Below are positions 15,491-22,739 of a stretch of 38,596 bases of DNA, piece after piece. The position numbers were made by a program, and so were the translations under genes. The stretch covers positions 1 to 38,596 of the forward strand of contig JANQQJ010000030.1 of assembly GCA_028284945.1 (NCBI GenBank). Direction: 5' to 3'. This stretch comes from Alphaproteobacteria bacterium. GTDB taxonomy: Bacteria; Pseudomonadota; Alphaproteobacteria; SMXS01. The notes beneath the pieces were generated by a model. The model worked only from the letters and a program-made list of their open reading frames with translations, ran no database searches and was not told the DNA's origin. Position 1 is the first letter of the stretch; each line of letters starts with the position of its first letter.

Positions 15491-16294
15491 ATGTCGAATC
15501 CGCAAACAGCTTTAGAAGAGATCGCAGACGAGGCCGCTGTCGAAGCGCCCGTTGCCGTCGGTTTAACCGGTCACGAGGGGCTCTCGATTTCCGGGGTAGA
15601 AAAGGCGTTTCGCGGCCGCCCGGTGCTGCAGGATATCGCGCTTGATGTTCATCGCGGCGAGGTGATCGGCCTTCTGGGACCTAACGGTGCCGGCAAAACA
15701 ACGTGCTTTTACACGATTGTGGGGCTGATCCGGGCGGATGCGGGGCAGATCGTGCTGGATGGCCGCGACGTTACAGATCAGCCCATGTATCGGCGCGCCA
15801 GGCTTGGGATCGGTTATCTACCGCAGGAAGCGTCGATTTTTCGCGGCATGTCGGTCGAAAACAATATCCTGGCTGTGTTGGAACTGGTCGAAAAGGACCG
15901 GGCCGCGCGTGAGGAGATGCTCGACAGTCTGCTGGATGAGTTTGGCATCACCCGGCTTCGCCATTCGTCGGCGCTATCGCTGTCGGGCGGTGAACGACGC
16001 CGGGTTGAGATTGCGCGTTGCTTGGCAGCCAAGCCGAACATCATCTTGCTTGATGAGCCGTTTGCCGGCATTGACCCCATAGCGATTGGTGATATCCGCG
16101 ACCTGGTGGCGCATTTGAAAGACCGGGGGATCGGCGTGTTGATCACGGATCATAACGTGCGTGAAACCCTGGATATCATCGACCGGGCCTACATCATCTA
16201 TGACGGTCACGTGTTGATGAGCGGAACGCCGGACGAAATCGTCGCCGACGAAAACGTCCGCAGAGTCTATTTAGGAGAGAGGTTCCGCCGGTAG
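15491..16294 (+). CDS. lptB: LPS export ABC transporter ATP-binding protein LptB
   Basis: ATPase that powers LPS extraction from the inner membrane with LptF/LptG (not encoded here). The 267-residue product contains Walker [10 protein letters not shown] (63-71), Q-loop region [12 protein letters not shown] signature [14 protein letters not shown] and Walker [14 protein letters not shown], then the switch histidine in TDHNVRET. It has about 28 extra N-terminal residues compared with the ~240-residue E. coli protein; an internal start is not obvious, so the longer form is kept. Followed by rpoN after 55 bp containing a small hairpin (GCGGGG/CCCCGC, 16301-16319). Confidence 0.96.
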   Translation: MSNPQTALEEIADEAAVEAPVAVGLTGHEGLSISGVEKAFRGRPVLQDIALDVHRGEVIGLLGPNGAGKTTCFYTIVGLIRADAGQIVLDGRDVTDQPMYRRARLGIGYLPQEASIFRGMSVENNILAVLELVEKDRAAREEMLDSLLDEFGITRLRHSSALSLSGGERRRVEIARCLAAKPNIILLDEPFAGIDPIAIGDIRDLVAHLKDRGIGVLITDHNVRETLDIIDRAYIIYDGHVLMSGTPDEIVADENVRRVYLGERFRR

Positions 16295-16349
16295 GTCGGG
16301 GCGGGGCGCCAAACCCCGCTGGGTTCTGACGACCGGCTCCTGATCGAAC

Positions 16350-17879
16350 ATGGCATCGGGAATGCGACAAAGCATGCGGCAAGGCCAGAATCTGGTCATG
16401 ACGCAACAGCTGCAGCAGGCGATCAAACTGCTGCAGCTCTCGACGCCGGAATTGGCGGCCTATATCGAACAGCAGGTCGAAGGTAACCCGCTTCTGGAGC
16501 TCGATGAGCGGGGGACGGATCAGGCCGATGCTCAAGCCGACGCGCCCCTGCGAAGCCAGCGAGAGCTCACGACGACGGATCGTGCGCTGGATGGCACACT
16601 GCCTATCGATCACGGCAGCGGATCACAGGTAAGCCGGGACAACACTTTCACCAATGACGACCGGACCGCGGTAGCGGGCGAAACCGATGGCCGCTGGCTG
16701 GAAGCCGGGGGTCAGTGGTCGTCGTCTTCTGTTGGCGGCGAGGGGCTACCTCCACCCGACGTGGCGGACCGCTTGCCGGGGGAACGCCCGCCGCTGCGTG
16801 ACTTCTTGCATGAGCAACTCGCGCTTTCGGCCATGGAGGCCGACGCGCAGATGATCGGCCGATATCTGATCGATACGCTGGATGACGCCGGCTATCTGAC
16901 AGACGACCTGGATGACATTGCAGATCGGCTAGGCTGCACGGCAGACGAAATCGAGGCGGTCTTGCCCGGGCTGCAGGACTTTGACCCGCCTGGTATTTTT
17001 GCCCGGTCGCTGTCGGAGTGCCTGGCGCTGCAGCTCAAGCAGCTGGACCGCTTTGATCCGGCGATGCAGACCCTTGTTGAAAATCTTGAAGCGCTCGCCG
17101 AAGGCGAAGTTGTCGCGTTACAACGCCAATGCGGCGTCGGTGAGGAGGATTTTGCCGATATGCTGGCGGAAATCCGCGCTCTCGACCCCAAGCCCGGGCA
17201 AGCGTTTGAAGGCGCGGCAGCGCAGATCGTCGTACCGGATGTATTTGTTTGGCAAAACGACGATGGCGGTTGGTCAATCGAGCTTAACTCCGATGCGCTG
17301 CCGAAAGTGTTGCTCAATCGCCGTTACTATGCGGAGGTTAAGGCGGCATCCCGGTCGAAAAAGGACAAAGCGTACCTGTCTGATTGCTTCGGCAACGCAA
17401 GCTGGTTGATCAAGGCACTCGATCAGCGGGCACAGACGATCCTCAAAGTTGCGACAGAGCTGGTGAGCCAGCAGGAAGGTTTCTTTCTGCACGGCGTGGG
17501 TCATTTGAAGCCCTTGACCCTGCATCAGGTGGCGGACGAGATCGGCATGCATGAAAGCACGGTAAGCCGGGTGACAGCGTCAAAGTTCCTGACCTGCCAA
17601 CGGGGCACGTTCGAGCTGAAATATTTCTTTACGTCAGCGATCAACGCCACAGCCGGCGGGGAAGCGCATTCGGCGGAATCCGTCCGCCAGCGGATCAAGG
17701 TATTGGTCGACGAGGAAGACCCAAAAGCGATATTATCGGACGATAAGATCGTCAGCCTGCTACAGGGCGAGAATATCGACATCGCCCGACGCACGGTTGC
17801 CAAATACAGGGATGCATTGCACATCCCCTCATCGGTGCAACGCCGCCGGATAAAAGCCTCTCAGGTGCCACGCCCTTAG
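16350..17879 (+). CDS. rpoN: RNA polymerase sigma-54 factor
   Basis: Alternative sigma factor that recognises -24/-12 promoters and needs AAA+ activators. The 509-residue product has the Gln/Leu-rich region I (MTQQLQQAIKLLQLSTPEL, residues 17-35), an acidic variable region II (about 50-140), the core-binding domain (about 140-300), a helix-turn-helix (about 389-414, TLHQVADEIGMHESTVSRVT) and the RpoN box ARRTVAKYRD (479-488). All functional regions are intact. It is the fourth gene after lptCAB, and the operon has a sigma-54 motif upstream, so positive or negative autoregulation is possible. Confidence 0.97.
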   Translation: MASGMRQSMRQGQNLVMTQQLQQAIKLLQLSTPELAAYIEQQVEGNPLLELDERGTDQADAQADAPLRSQRELTTTDRALDGTLPIDHGSGSQVSRDNTFTNDDRTAVAGETDGRWLEAGGQWSSSSVGGEGLPPPDVADRLPGERPPLRDFLHEQLALSAMEADAQMIGRYLIDTLDDAGYLTDDLDDIADRLGCTADEIEAVLPGLQDFDPPGIFARSLSECLALQLKQLDRFDPAMQTLVENLEALAEGEVVALQRQCGVGEEDFADMLAEIRALDPKPGQAFEGAAAQIVVPDVFVWQNDDGGWSIELNSDALPKVLLNRRYYAEVKAASRSKKDKAYLSDCFGNASWLIKALDQRAQTILKVATELVSQQEGFFLHGVGHLKPLTLHQVADEIGMHESTVSRVTASKFLTCQRGTFELKYFFTSAINATAGGEAHSAESVRQRIKVLVDEEDPKAILSDDKIVSLLQGENIDIARRTVAKYRDALHIPSSVQRRRIKASQVPRP

Positions 17880-17905
17880 ACTTGGCCGCGCGTGAGGCAG
17901 GCAAA

Positions 17906-17934
17906 TTGACACGGCCCGGGGAGGTCACTATGGT
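17906..17934 (+). promoter_or_regulatory. Candidate sigma-70 promoter of hpf
   Basis: A perfect TTGACA (17906-17911) is followed after 17 nt by TATGGT (17929-17934, 4 of 6). Transcription would begin near 17941, 76 nt before hpf. This would let hpf and ptsN be expressed independently of rpoN. Confidence 0.55.
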
Positions 17935-17937
17935 CCC

Positions 17938-17955
17938 GCCGCCTGACCAGGCGGC
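17938..17955 (+). other. Hairpin between rpoN and hpf
   Basis: GCCGCCT (17938-17944) and AGGCGGC (17949-17955) form a perfect 7-bp stem with a GACC loop. No T-run follows, so it is a poor intrinsic terminator. It could stabilise the rpoN 3' end or sit at the extreme 5' end of the hpf message. Confidence 0.4.
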
Positions 17956-18016
17956 AAGCTGGCCGTTCGGCGATTTAGATGATCGATCGCCGATGGCCGC
18001 AAGATAGAAAGAACCA

Positions 18017-18589
18017 ATGGACGTACAAGTAAACGGCAAGCAAATCGACGTCGGCGAAGCGCTACGCGGCCACGTCGTTGACAGGATTGAAGAGCGGGTC
18101 AGCAAGTACTTCGACCGCGCGGTTGATGCCCATGTCACTTTTTCACCCGAAGCCCATATGATCCGCGTGGATTGTTCGGTTCATGCCGGTCATGGAATCG
18201 ATATGCATAGCCACGCGTCCGCGGAAGATCCGTATGTCAGCTTCGACCAGGCGCTGGACAGAATCGAAAAACGTCTGCGCCGTTACAAGCGGCGGCTTGT
18301 CGACCACCACCATGGTGGCAAGGGCGAGCTTGAAACAATTCCGGCAGCCAGCTATGTCTTGGCAGGGGATGATGACGCGGCAGAAGAGCCAGAAGACCTC
18401 CAGCCGGTCATCGTTGCAGAAACGCGTACGGATATTCCCACGACGACAGTGGGAACAGCGGTAATGCGGATGGACCTGGCGGGGTCGCCGGTCTTTATGT
18501 TCCGTAATTCAGCCCACGGGGGCTTGAACGTGGTTTATCGACGGGCCGATGGCAATATCGGCTGGGTAGATCCAGGGCAAGAGGACTAG
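18017..18589 (+). CDS. hpf: Long-form ribosome hibernation-promoting factor
   Basis: Binds the 30S decoding channel in stationary phase and dimerises ribosomes into inactive 100S particles. The 190-residue length marks the long form. The S30AE domain occupies about 1-100 with the basic stretch KRLRRYKRRLVDHHH; a linker (about 105-130) precedes the C-terminal dimerisation domain (about 132-188, AVMRMDLAGSPVFMFRNSA). It lies between rpoN and ptsN, as in most proteobacteria, and probably has its own promoter as well. Confidence 0.95.
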   Translation: MDVQVNGKQIDVGEALRGHVVDRIEERVSKYFDRAVDAHVTFSPEAHMIRVDCSVHAGHGIDMHSHASAEDPYVSFDQALDRIEKRLRRYKRRLVDHHHGGKGELETIPAASYVLAGDDDAAEEPEDLQPVIVAETRTDIPTTTVGTAVMRMDLAGSPVFMFRNSAHGGLNVVYRRADGNIGWVDPGQED

Positions 18590-18631
18590 CTGGGCCAAGC
18601 CTTTATCGGCTCAGCATCAGACGGACGCCGG

Positions 18632-19093
18632 ATGGAAATCGAACAAATCCTAACGCCTGAATCAGTAGTCGACTCCCTTCGGGCGTCGAGCAAACGTCAG
18701 GCATTGCAGGAGTTGTCGGAACGGGCGGCCGTCATTACCGGGATCAGTGGCCGGGAACTGCTAGAGACGATTCTGGGCCGCGAACGCCTGGGAACCACTG
18801 GCGTTGGGCATGGGGTCGCCATTCCGCATGGCCGAATCGACAAGATCGATCGGCTTTACGGCCTCTTTGCCAGGCTCGCGGAGCCGATCGATTTTGAAGC
18901 CATCGATGATGAGCCGGTCGACCTGATCTTCATGTTGCTGGCACCGGAGAGCGCTGGTGCTGATCATCTCAAGGCCCTTGCCAAGGTGTCGCGGCTGCTG
19001 CGCGACAAATCGATCTGCGACAAGCTGCGTGGCAGTGACAGCGCTGATGCGCTATACATCCTGTTGACGGATACCCAGGCCGACGCAGCCTAA
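18632..19093 (+). CDS. ptsN: PTS IIA-like nitrogen regulatory protein
   Basis: EIIA-Ntr, the terminal phosphate acceptor of the nitrogen phosphotransferase system, which regulates potassium transport, nitrogen and carbon functions. The 153-residue product has the phosphorylated histidine H66 in GVGHGVAIPHGRI, followed by the PTS_EIIA_2 fold. It is 42 bp downstream of hpf and is the last gene of the rpoN cluster; it converges on the DUF1150 gene with 9 bp between stop codons. Confidence 0.96.
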   Translation: MEIEQILTPESVVDSLRASSKRQALQELSERAAVITGISGRELLETILGRERLGTTGVGHGVAIPHGRIDKIDRLYGLFARLAEPIDFEAIDDEPVDLIFMLLAPESAGADHLKALAKVSRLLRDKSICDKLRGSDSADALYILLTDTQADAA

Positions 19094-19115
19094 ACCTCAC
19101 GGTTAATGAAGGCTG
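19086..19115. terminator. Possible two-way terminator over the ptsN / DUF1150 stop codons
   Basis: A nested inverted repeat, CAGCCT (19086-19091) with AGGCTG (19110-19115) and AACC (19093-19096) with GGTT (19101-19104), spans both stop codons. There is no T-run on either side, so termination is only a suggestion. Confidence 0.3.
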
Positions 19116-19318
19116 ACAACCTCTAGCTCATGCTCAAGCGCGGCCGCTTTGGCGTGGGCCGGACTTTCCATCAGTCCGATCGGCTGACCGGTTGCGTTGT
19201 GGACCGCAAAAGCTGTGACGCCGTTCTCGACAACCGGTTTGATATAGATGACGGACTCCATGCCCAGTTCGGCAAAGGCCTGTGGTGACAGGGTTTTCAG
19301 TGTTTCGGTGCGTTGCAT
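19103..19318 (-). CDS. DUF1150 family protein
   Basis: A 71-residue soluble protein of the alphaproteobacterial DUF1150 family, function unknown. The characteristic segment is LGMESVIYIKPV followed by AFAVHNATGQPIG and a conserved A-A-A pattern near the end (AHAKAAALEHELEVVSLH). It is 24 bp behind hsp20 and has a good AGGAG-type ribosome site in that gap (AAAAGGAGAGGTCAG). Sharing the hsp20 transcript suggests a heat-stress-linked role, which is inference. Confidence 0.88.
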   Translation of the reverse strand: MQRTETLKTLSPQAFAELGMESVIYIKPVVENGVTAFAVHNATGQPIGLMESPAHAKAAALEHELEVVSLH

Positions 19319-19342
19319 CTGACCTCTCCTTTTGAAGCTGAT

Positions 19343-19756
19343 CTATGCGGTTGAGTTGATAGTGATTTTGCGGACGTCCGGCTCAACCTTGGGGCGGGTG
19401 AGTTCGATCGCCAGCAGGCCGTTTTTCGTATCGGCGCCTGTTACTTCGATACCGTCTGCCAGAACGAAGCGGCGCTGGAACTGCCGGGCCGCAATGCCGC
19501 GATGAACATAAACGGTTTCGGTGTCCTGCGGCCGCTTGCCGACGATTACCAGTTGATTGTCCTCGACCGTGACGGAAAGGTCGTCCGCGGCAAACCCCGC
19601 GACCGCCAGGACGATCCTCCAGGACGTTTCACTGACCTGCTCGATGTTATAGGGCGGATAGCCGTCATCGGCGGACTTGGCCGCGCGGTCGAGCATCTTT
19701 TCGAGCCTGTCAAAGCCGAGCAGAAAGGGGCTCGAAAGACCTACGGGTCGGCTCAT
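19343..19756 (-). CDS. Small heat shock protein, Hsp20/IbpA type
   Basis: ATP-independent chaperone that holds unfolded proteins in oligomers. The 137-residue product has an N-terminal region with SSPFLLGFDRLEKMLDR and the alpha-crystallin domain from about 35 to 125: PPYNIEQ, WRIVLAVAGFAADDLSV, the RGIAARQFQRRFVLADGI segment, and NGLLAIELTRP. The frame is open up to 19876, but ATG 19756 is chosen because AAGGAGA sits 7 nt upstream and the N-terminus then matches the family. Expression is probably heat-controlled twice, by a sigma-32-like promoter and by a thermometer leader. First gene of the hsp20-DUF1150 operon. Confidence 0.95.
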   Translation of the reverse strand: MSRPVGLSSPFLLGFDRLEKMLDRAAKSADDGYPPYNIEQVSETSWRIVLAVAGFAADDLSVTVEDNQLVIVGKRPQDTETVYVHRGIAARQFQRRFVLADGIEVTGADTKNGLLAIELTRPKVEPDVRKITINSTA

Positions 19757-19836
19757 ATTGGTGTCTCCTTGCATGAAGCGAGAGCTGTTGGCGCTGTTTG
19801 GCGCCAGATACAGCGGCCCGAAGGGTGGCGCCGCGG
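19757..19836 (-). promoter_or_regulatory. ROSE-like RNA thermometer in the hsp20 leader
   Basis: On the mRNA, UCUCGCUU (19783 down to 19776) pairs perfectly with the Shine-Dalgarno AAGGAGA (19770-19764) leaving exactly one bulged G and a 5-nt loop. UCGCU within it fits the UYGCU motif that defines ROSE thermometers, which melt near heat-shock temperature and free the ribosome site. Upstream stems support the multi-hairpin layout: GGCGC/GCGCC (19790-19805) and GCGGC/GCCGC (19813-19834). The leader length (about 80 nt) and the small-heat-shock context both fit. Confidence 0.72.
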
Positions 19837-19842
19837 CCCCAT

Positions 19843-19871
19843 ATTTGGGGGTCCTATTGCAGTCGTTCAAG
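19843..19871 (-). promoter_or_regulatory. Sigma-32 (RpoH)-like promoter of hsp20
   Basis: Reading the minus strand, CTTGAAC (19871-19865) and CCCCAAAT (19850-19843) are 14 nt apart. They match the heat-shock sigma consensus CTTGAA and CCCCATNT with a single mismatch in the -10. Transcription would start near 19836. No comparable sigma-70 pair overlaps it on this strand. Confidence 0.65.
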
Positions 19872-19892
19872 GGCATTGCTGCAGTGCACTAT

Positions 19893-19920
19893 TTGCGCCC
19901 CGGTGACGCATCAGTATAGT
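19893..19920 (+). promoter_or_regulatory. Candidate sigma-70 promoter of the Sel1/SPOR gene
   Basis: TTGCGC (19893-19898) and TATAGT (19915-19920) are 16 nt apart, 32 nt before the chosen start. The -10 is good (5 of 6), the -35 is weak (3 of 6). It is divergent from the hsp20 promoter with 21 bp between the two -35 elements. Confidence 0.45.
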
Positions 19921-19951
19921 GGCGGCGACGGTTGCTCCTGGGGTCTCGATA

Positions 19952-21256
19952 ATGGATATCCGCCAGATATTGTGGTCATGGCGCGAAAATCCCCGAATTA
20001 TGGGGGTTGCTGGCCTGTTTGCCGTTTTGGTCATTTTCATCGCAGCAAAGCCGAATATGGCCTTGGCAGACTTCGAAGATGGCGTTGCGGCGTTCCAGCG
20101 GGGGGACTACGCCGCGGCGGTCGCTGAGTGGGAGCCATTGGCCGCACAGAACAATGCAAGTGCCTTGTTCAATCTGGCGCAGATGTATCGGCGGGGGCTG
20201 GGTGTTGAGGCTGAACCGGCATTGGCCGAACGCTATTATCGTCAGGCGGCGCTGCTGGGCCATGTGGCAGCCCAGGCCAATCTGGGCTCACTCTACTTCA
20301 CCAAAAAACCGCCGCAGCCCAAGGAAGCCATCTATTTCTGGCGTCAGGCCGCCCGGCAGGGCGACGCCGTCTCGCAGTATCAGCTGGGTGTGCAGTATTT
20401 CAACGGCGAGTTCGTCGTGCGTGACCGGGTGGAGGGCTACGCCTGGATGGTGCTGGCCGCAGACAAGGGGCTGGCCGATGCACGAAAGGCGCTTGCCGAA
20501 ATGCGCGGCTTCATGTCGTCGGAAGAACTGGAGCAAGGGGTCCAGCTCGCGCTCGAGATCCAGGAAGGGACTGGACAGGGCAGGACGGCATCTGCGGGGA
20601 CAATCCGGTCAATACCGCTCGGGTCCGAACAGGCGACTGCGCCGCCTGCTCCGACACCTCAAGTCGTTCCGGCGTCAAAGCCTGCCCCTGAGCAACCGGT
20701 TCAGGCCGAAAAACCAACCTCAATACGCGATATGCCGCCGGCACCAAGCCGGGCGGTTGCGCAGATACCTAGAACCCCTGATCCCGTGTCACCGCCACCC
20801 AAGGCTCAGGCTGCGGCCTCTATCGAGCACAAAGTCGAGCGCAAACCGGTCCAAGTGCCCAAACCGGCTTCAAAACCTCCGGCGCCAAGTCCTAAACCGA
20901 TTGCCACTGTCCAGGCACCTCCGCCGCCAGCCCCTGTTCCGGCACCTGCCCCCGTGGCACAGCCGCCAAAACCCGAACCGGTTGCGGTGAGGCAGGCGGA
21001 CCGCTGGCGCGTTCAGATCGCGGCTCGGCGCACGCAAGCAGATGCGCAGGATGCGATCGATAAGGCGACCGCCAGGCACGAGTCTTTGCTCGCTCAGCAG
21101 ACGGGCCAAATCTACCGGGCCGACCTGGGTGAAAAGGGTGTGTTTTACCGGGCCCAGTTCAGCCCGTTTGCAGAGCGCGCTGACGCAGCGTCACTGTGTC
21201 AGAAGCTGTCTGCCGCTGGCACGGAGTGCTTCGTAACCCGGGCGCCGGGTTCCTGA
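19952..21256 (+). CDS. Exported Sel1-repeat and SPOR-domain protein
   Basis: A 434-residue envelope protein. An N-terminal hydrophobic segment (about 18-36) ends in MALAD and could be a cleaved signal peptide or an anchor. Sel1-type repeats follow (about 36-190; units such as NNASALFNLAQMYRRGLGV and DAVSQYQLGVQYF), then a long Pro/Ala/Lys-rich linker (about 215-345) that can span peptidoglycan, and a C-terminal SPOR domain (about 350-430, RWRVQIAARRTQADAQ...) that binds denuded septal peptidoglycan. Likely linked to cell division or wall remodelling. ATG 19952 is preferred over GTG 19919, which would put a non-signal extension in front. Confidence 0.85.
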   Translation: MDIRQILWSWRENPRIMGVAGLFAVLVIFIAAKPNMALADFEDGVAAFQRGDYAAAVAEWEPLAAQNNASALFNLAQMYRRGLGVEAEPALAERYYRQAALLGHVAAQANLGSLYFTKKPPQPKEAIYFWRQAARQGDAVSQYQLGVQYFNGEFVVRDRVEGYAWMVLAADKGLADARKALAEMRGFMSSEELEQGVQLALEIQEGTGQGRTASAGTIRSIPLGSEQATAPPAPTPQVVPASKPAPEQPVQAEKPTSIRDMPPAPSRAVAQIPRTPDPVSPPPKAQAAASIEHKVERKPVQVPKPASKPPAPSPKPIATVQAPPPPAPVPAPAPVAQPPKPEPVAVRQADRWRVQIAARRTQADAQDAIDKATARHESLLAQQTGQIYRADLGEKGVFYRAQFSPFAERADAASLCQKLSAAGTECFVTRAPGS

Positions 21257-21271
21257 GAGATTAGAGAGCGG

Positions 21272-21538
21272 TTAATCCACGTCCGGCATCGGTTCCATGG
21301 CGCTGTCATAGACATCATCGATCAACTGGCCCAGTTCAGCCATATAGGCCTCGTTGGCGGCGCGCCTGATATGGACGCCCAGCATCTGCATCGGTGACAT
21401 CCAGCCATGGGTTTTGAGCGAGGCCATTGTCCGCGATAGCCGGGCGCGATGACTCACCTGTTGGTTGGCGGAGAACTTGTTCCAGTCCTCGCCCCAATAG
21501 GCTCTGCAGGCGGCTTCGACGATTTGGCCTTCGTTCAT
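21272..21538 (-). CDS. Small conserved-looking protein of unknown function
   Basis: An 88-residue protein I do not recognise. It is soluble and mostly helical, with aromatic N-terminal segment AACRAYWGEDWNKF, a basic middle (SHRARLSRTMASLKTHGWMSP) and an acidic end (DDVYDSAMEPMPDVD). ATG 21538 has AAAGAG about 8-13 nt upstream; GTG 21547 is an alternative three codons earlier. It converges on the SPOR gene with 15 bp between stops and lies in the same direction as the zincin gene upstream. Codon use and length argue for a real gene, but evidence is modest. Confidence 0.6.
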   Translation of the reverse strand: MNEGQIVEAACRAYWGEDWNKFSANQQVSHRARLSRTMASLKTHGWMSPMQMLGVHIRRAANEAYMAELGQLIDDVYDSAMEPMPDVD

Positions 21539-21601
21539 CCCTGGCACTCTTTATAGTCAATTGGCGCTAGCATAACCGCGCTCGTATCCAGTCCCAATGG
21601 T

Positions 21602-22030
21602 TCAATTGGCGGGGTTTTCGGCACCGGCTGATGCCTCGGCTTCCATCTCCTCCATATCCTGATCGGAAAACCCCATGTGATGTCCGATCTCGTGGATCAG
21701 GACATGGGAAATCACGTCGCGGGCGGTAAAGCCCTCTGCATCGGCATAGGCCAGGATCGGTGATCGGTAGAGCAGAATGACGTCCGGTGGGCCATCCCAG
21801 CCGTCCAGGCTGCGCGTGACGATATCGACACCGTCATAGAGCCCCAGAAGGTCATAAGGGCTTTCGAGCCCCATATCGCGGTGAACATCTGAGGAAGGAA
21901 ACTCCTCGACCAGAATGGCGACATTGGCACAACTGGCCCGGAATCGCTTGGGCAGGCCGGCAAAGGCGTCTGCGGCGATCGCCTCGAACTCCTGCATGCT
22001 CATGGCGGGCTCGTTTTCGACGTTAGACAC
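21602..22030 (-). CDS. Metallopeptidase family protein (Zincin_1 type)
   Basis: A 142-residue small zincin-like protein. The metal motif is H-E-I-G-H-H-M-G-F-S-D near residue 117, the signature of the Pfam Zincin_1 group of short bacterial proteins of unknown substrate. The preceding segment (YDLLGLYDGVDIVTR...PDVILLYRSPILAYA) is also family-typical. The frame starts with TTG at 22033 and GTG at 22030; GTG is preferred because GGAGA lies 5 nt before it. An ATG at codon 10 is also possible. Probably monocistronic or with the small gene downstream. Confidence 0.82.
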   Translation of the reverse strand: MSNVENEPAMSMQEFEAIAADAFAGLPKRFRASCANVAILVEEFPSSDVHRDMGLESPYDLLGLYDGVDIVTRSLDGWDGPPDVILLYRSPILAYADAEGFTARDVISHVLIHEIGHHMGFSDQDMEEMEAEASAGAENPAN

Positions 22031-22082
22031 CAAATCTCCGGCTCTCTGGTTTATGCTGCTCTAAGATAGGACCGGTAGAGCG

Positions 22083-22102
22083 TTGCGCAATATCACGCAA
22101 TA
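22083..22102 (+). promoter_or_regulatory. Operator-like repeats upstream of the cupin gene
   Basis: CGCAATA occurs twice as a direct repeat exactly 10 bp apart (22086-22092 and 22096-22102), and the same bases form an inverted repeat TTGCG-N8-CGCAA (22083-22100). One-turn spacing is typical of a dimeric regulator site. No regulator gene is adjacent, and I see no convincing promoter pair here. Confidence 0.35.
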
Positions 22103-22164
22103 CGGACAGGTGCACCGTCTGCTAGGGTGGCCAGCCTGTCGACTAGAAAAAAGGGGAGAGAAAT

Positions 22165-22608
22165 ATGGCACTGCCGCAAGACGTGAATCCGATCAACAGC
22201 GAAGTGATGGACACGCTGGTCCGGGCATCAGAGACGGATTGGGTTCAAACCGCCGACAAGGCTTTCACCAAGGTGCTTTACACCGGGTCTGAAAGTGGCT
22301 CCTGGGCTGTGCTGTTCCGCTGGCTTAAAGGGTACGTGGCGGCACCTCACAAGCATCTCAGCGGATCGCATACCTTTATTCTCAGTGGCAAGCTTCAGGT
22401 ACGCGACGGCGTGTTGAACGCTGGCGACTATGTCTATGAGGCCAATGGCATGCTGCACGGCGAGACGACGGCGCTGGAAGACACCGAATATCTGTTCATC
22501 TGCAATGGCCCAATCATCTTTTTCGACGACGAAAAATTTCTTGGCTATACCGGTTGGGAAGAAATGCAGCGGATGGCAGAGCAGCAGTCTCCAACGCCTC
22601 GGGGGTGA
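22165..22608 (+). CDS. Cupin-domain protein (dihydroxyacetophenone dioxygenase-like)
   Basis: A 147-residue single cupin. Likely metal ligands are H62 and H64 (PHKH), possibly H69 (SGSHT), and H98 (MLHGET), the classic two-motif cupin site. The pattern of a GSWAVLFRW strand followed by a late GPIIFFDDE strand recalls the small 2,4'-dihydroxyacetophenone dioxygenase-like cupins that cleave aromatic ketones, but many such proteins have other roles. The start has GGGGAGAG 4-11 nt upstream. It precedes the thiolase/DUF35 pair by 131 bp in the same direction, so a shared catabolic function is possible. Confidence 0.8.
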   Translation: MALPQDVNPINSEVMDTLVRASETDWVQTADKAFTKVLYTGSESGSWAVLFRWLKGYVAAPHKHLSGSHTFILSGKLQVRDGVLNAGDYVYEANGMLHGETTALEDTEYLFICNGPIIFFDDEKFLGYTGWEEMQRMAEQQSPTPRG

Positions 22609-22739
22609 TTGTCTCGTCAGGATCGATCTTGAGGATGGGCCGTTTGGGCCTGTAGGGTCTGTCAAGCAATGACCAATCCATTCGGGGAGCGCGGTTTCCA
22701 GTCTCAATCTGCCGGGGACCGCTGGATAAAGGACAGAAA

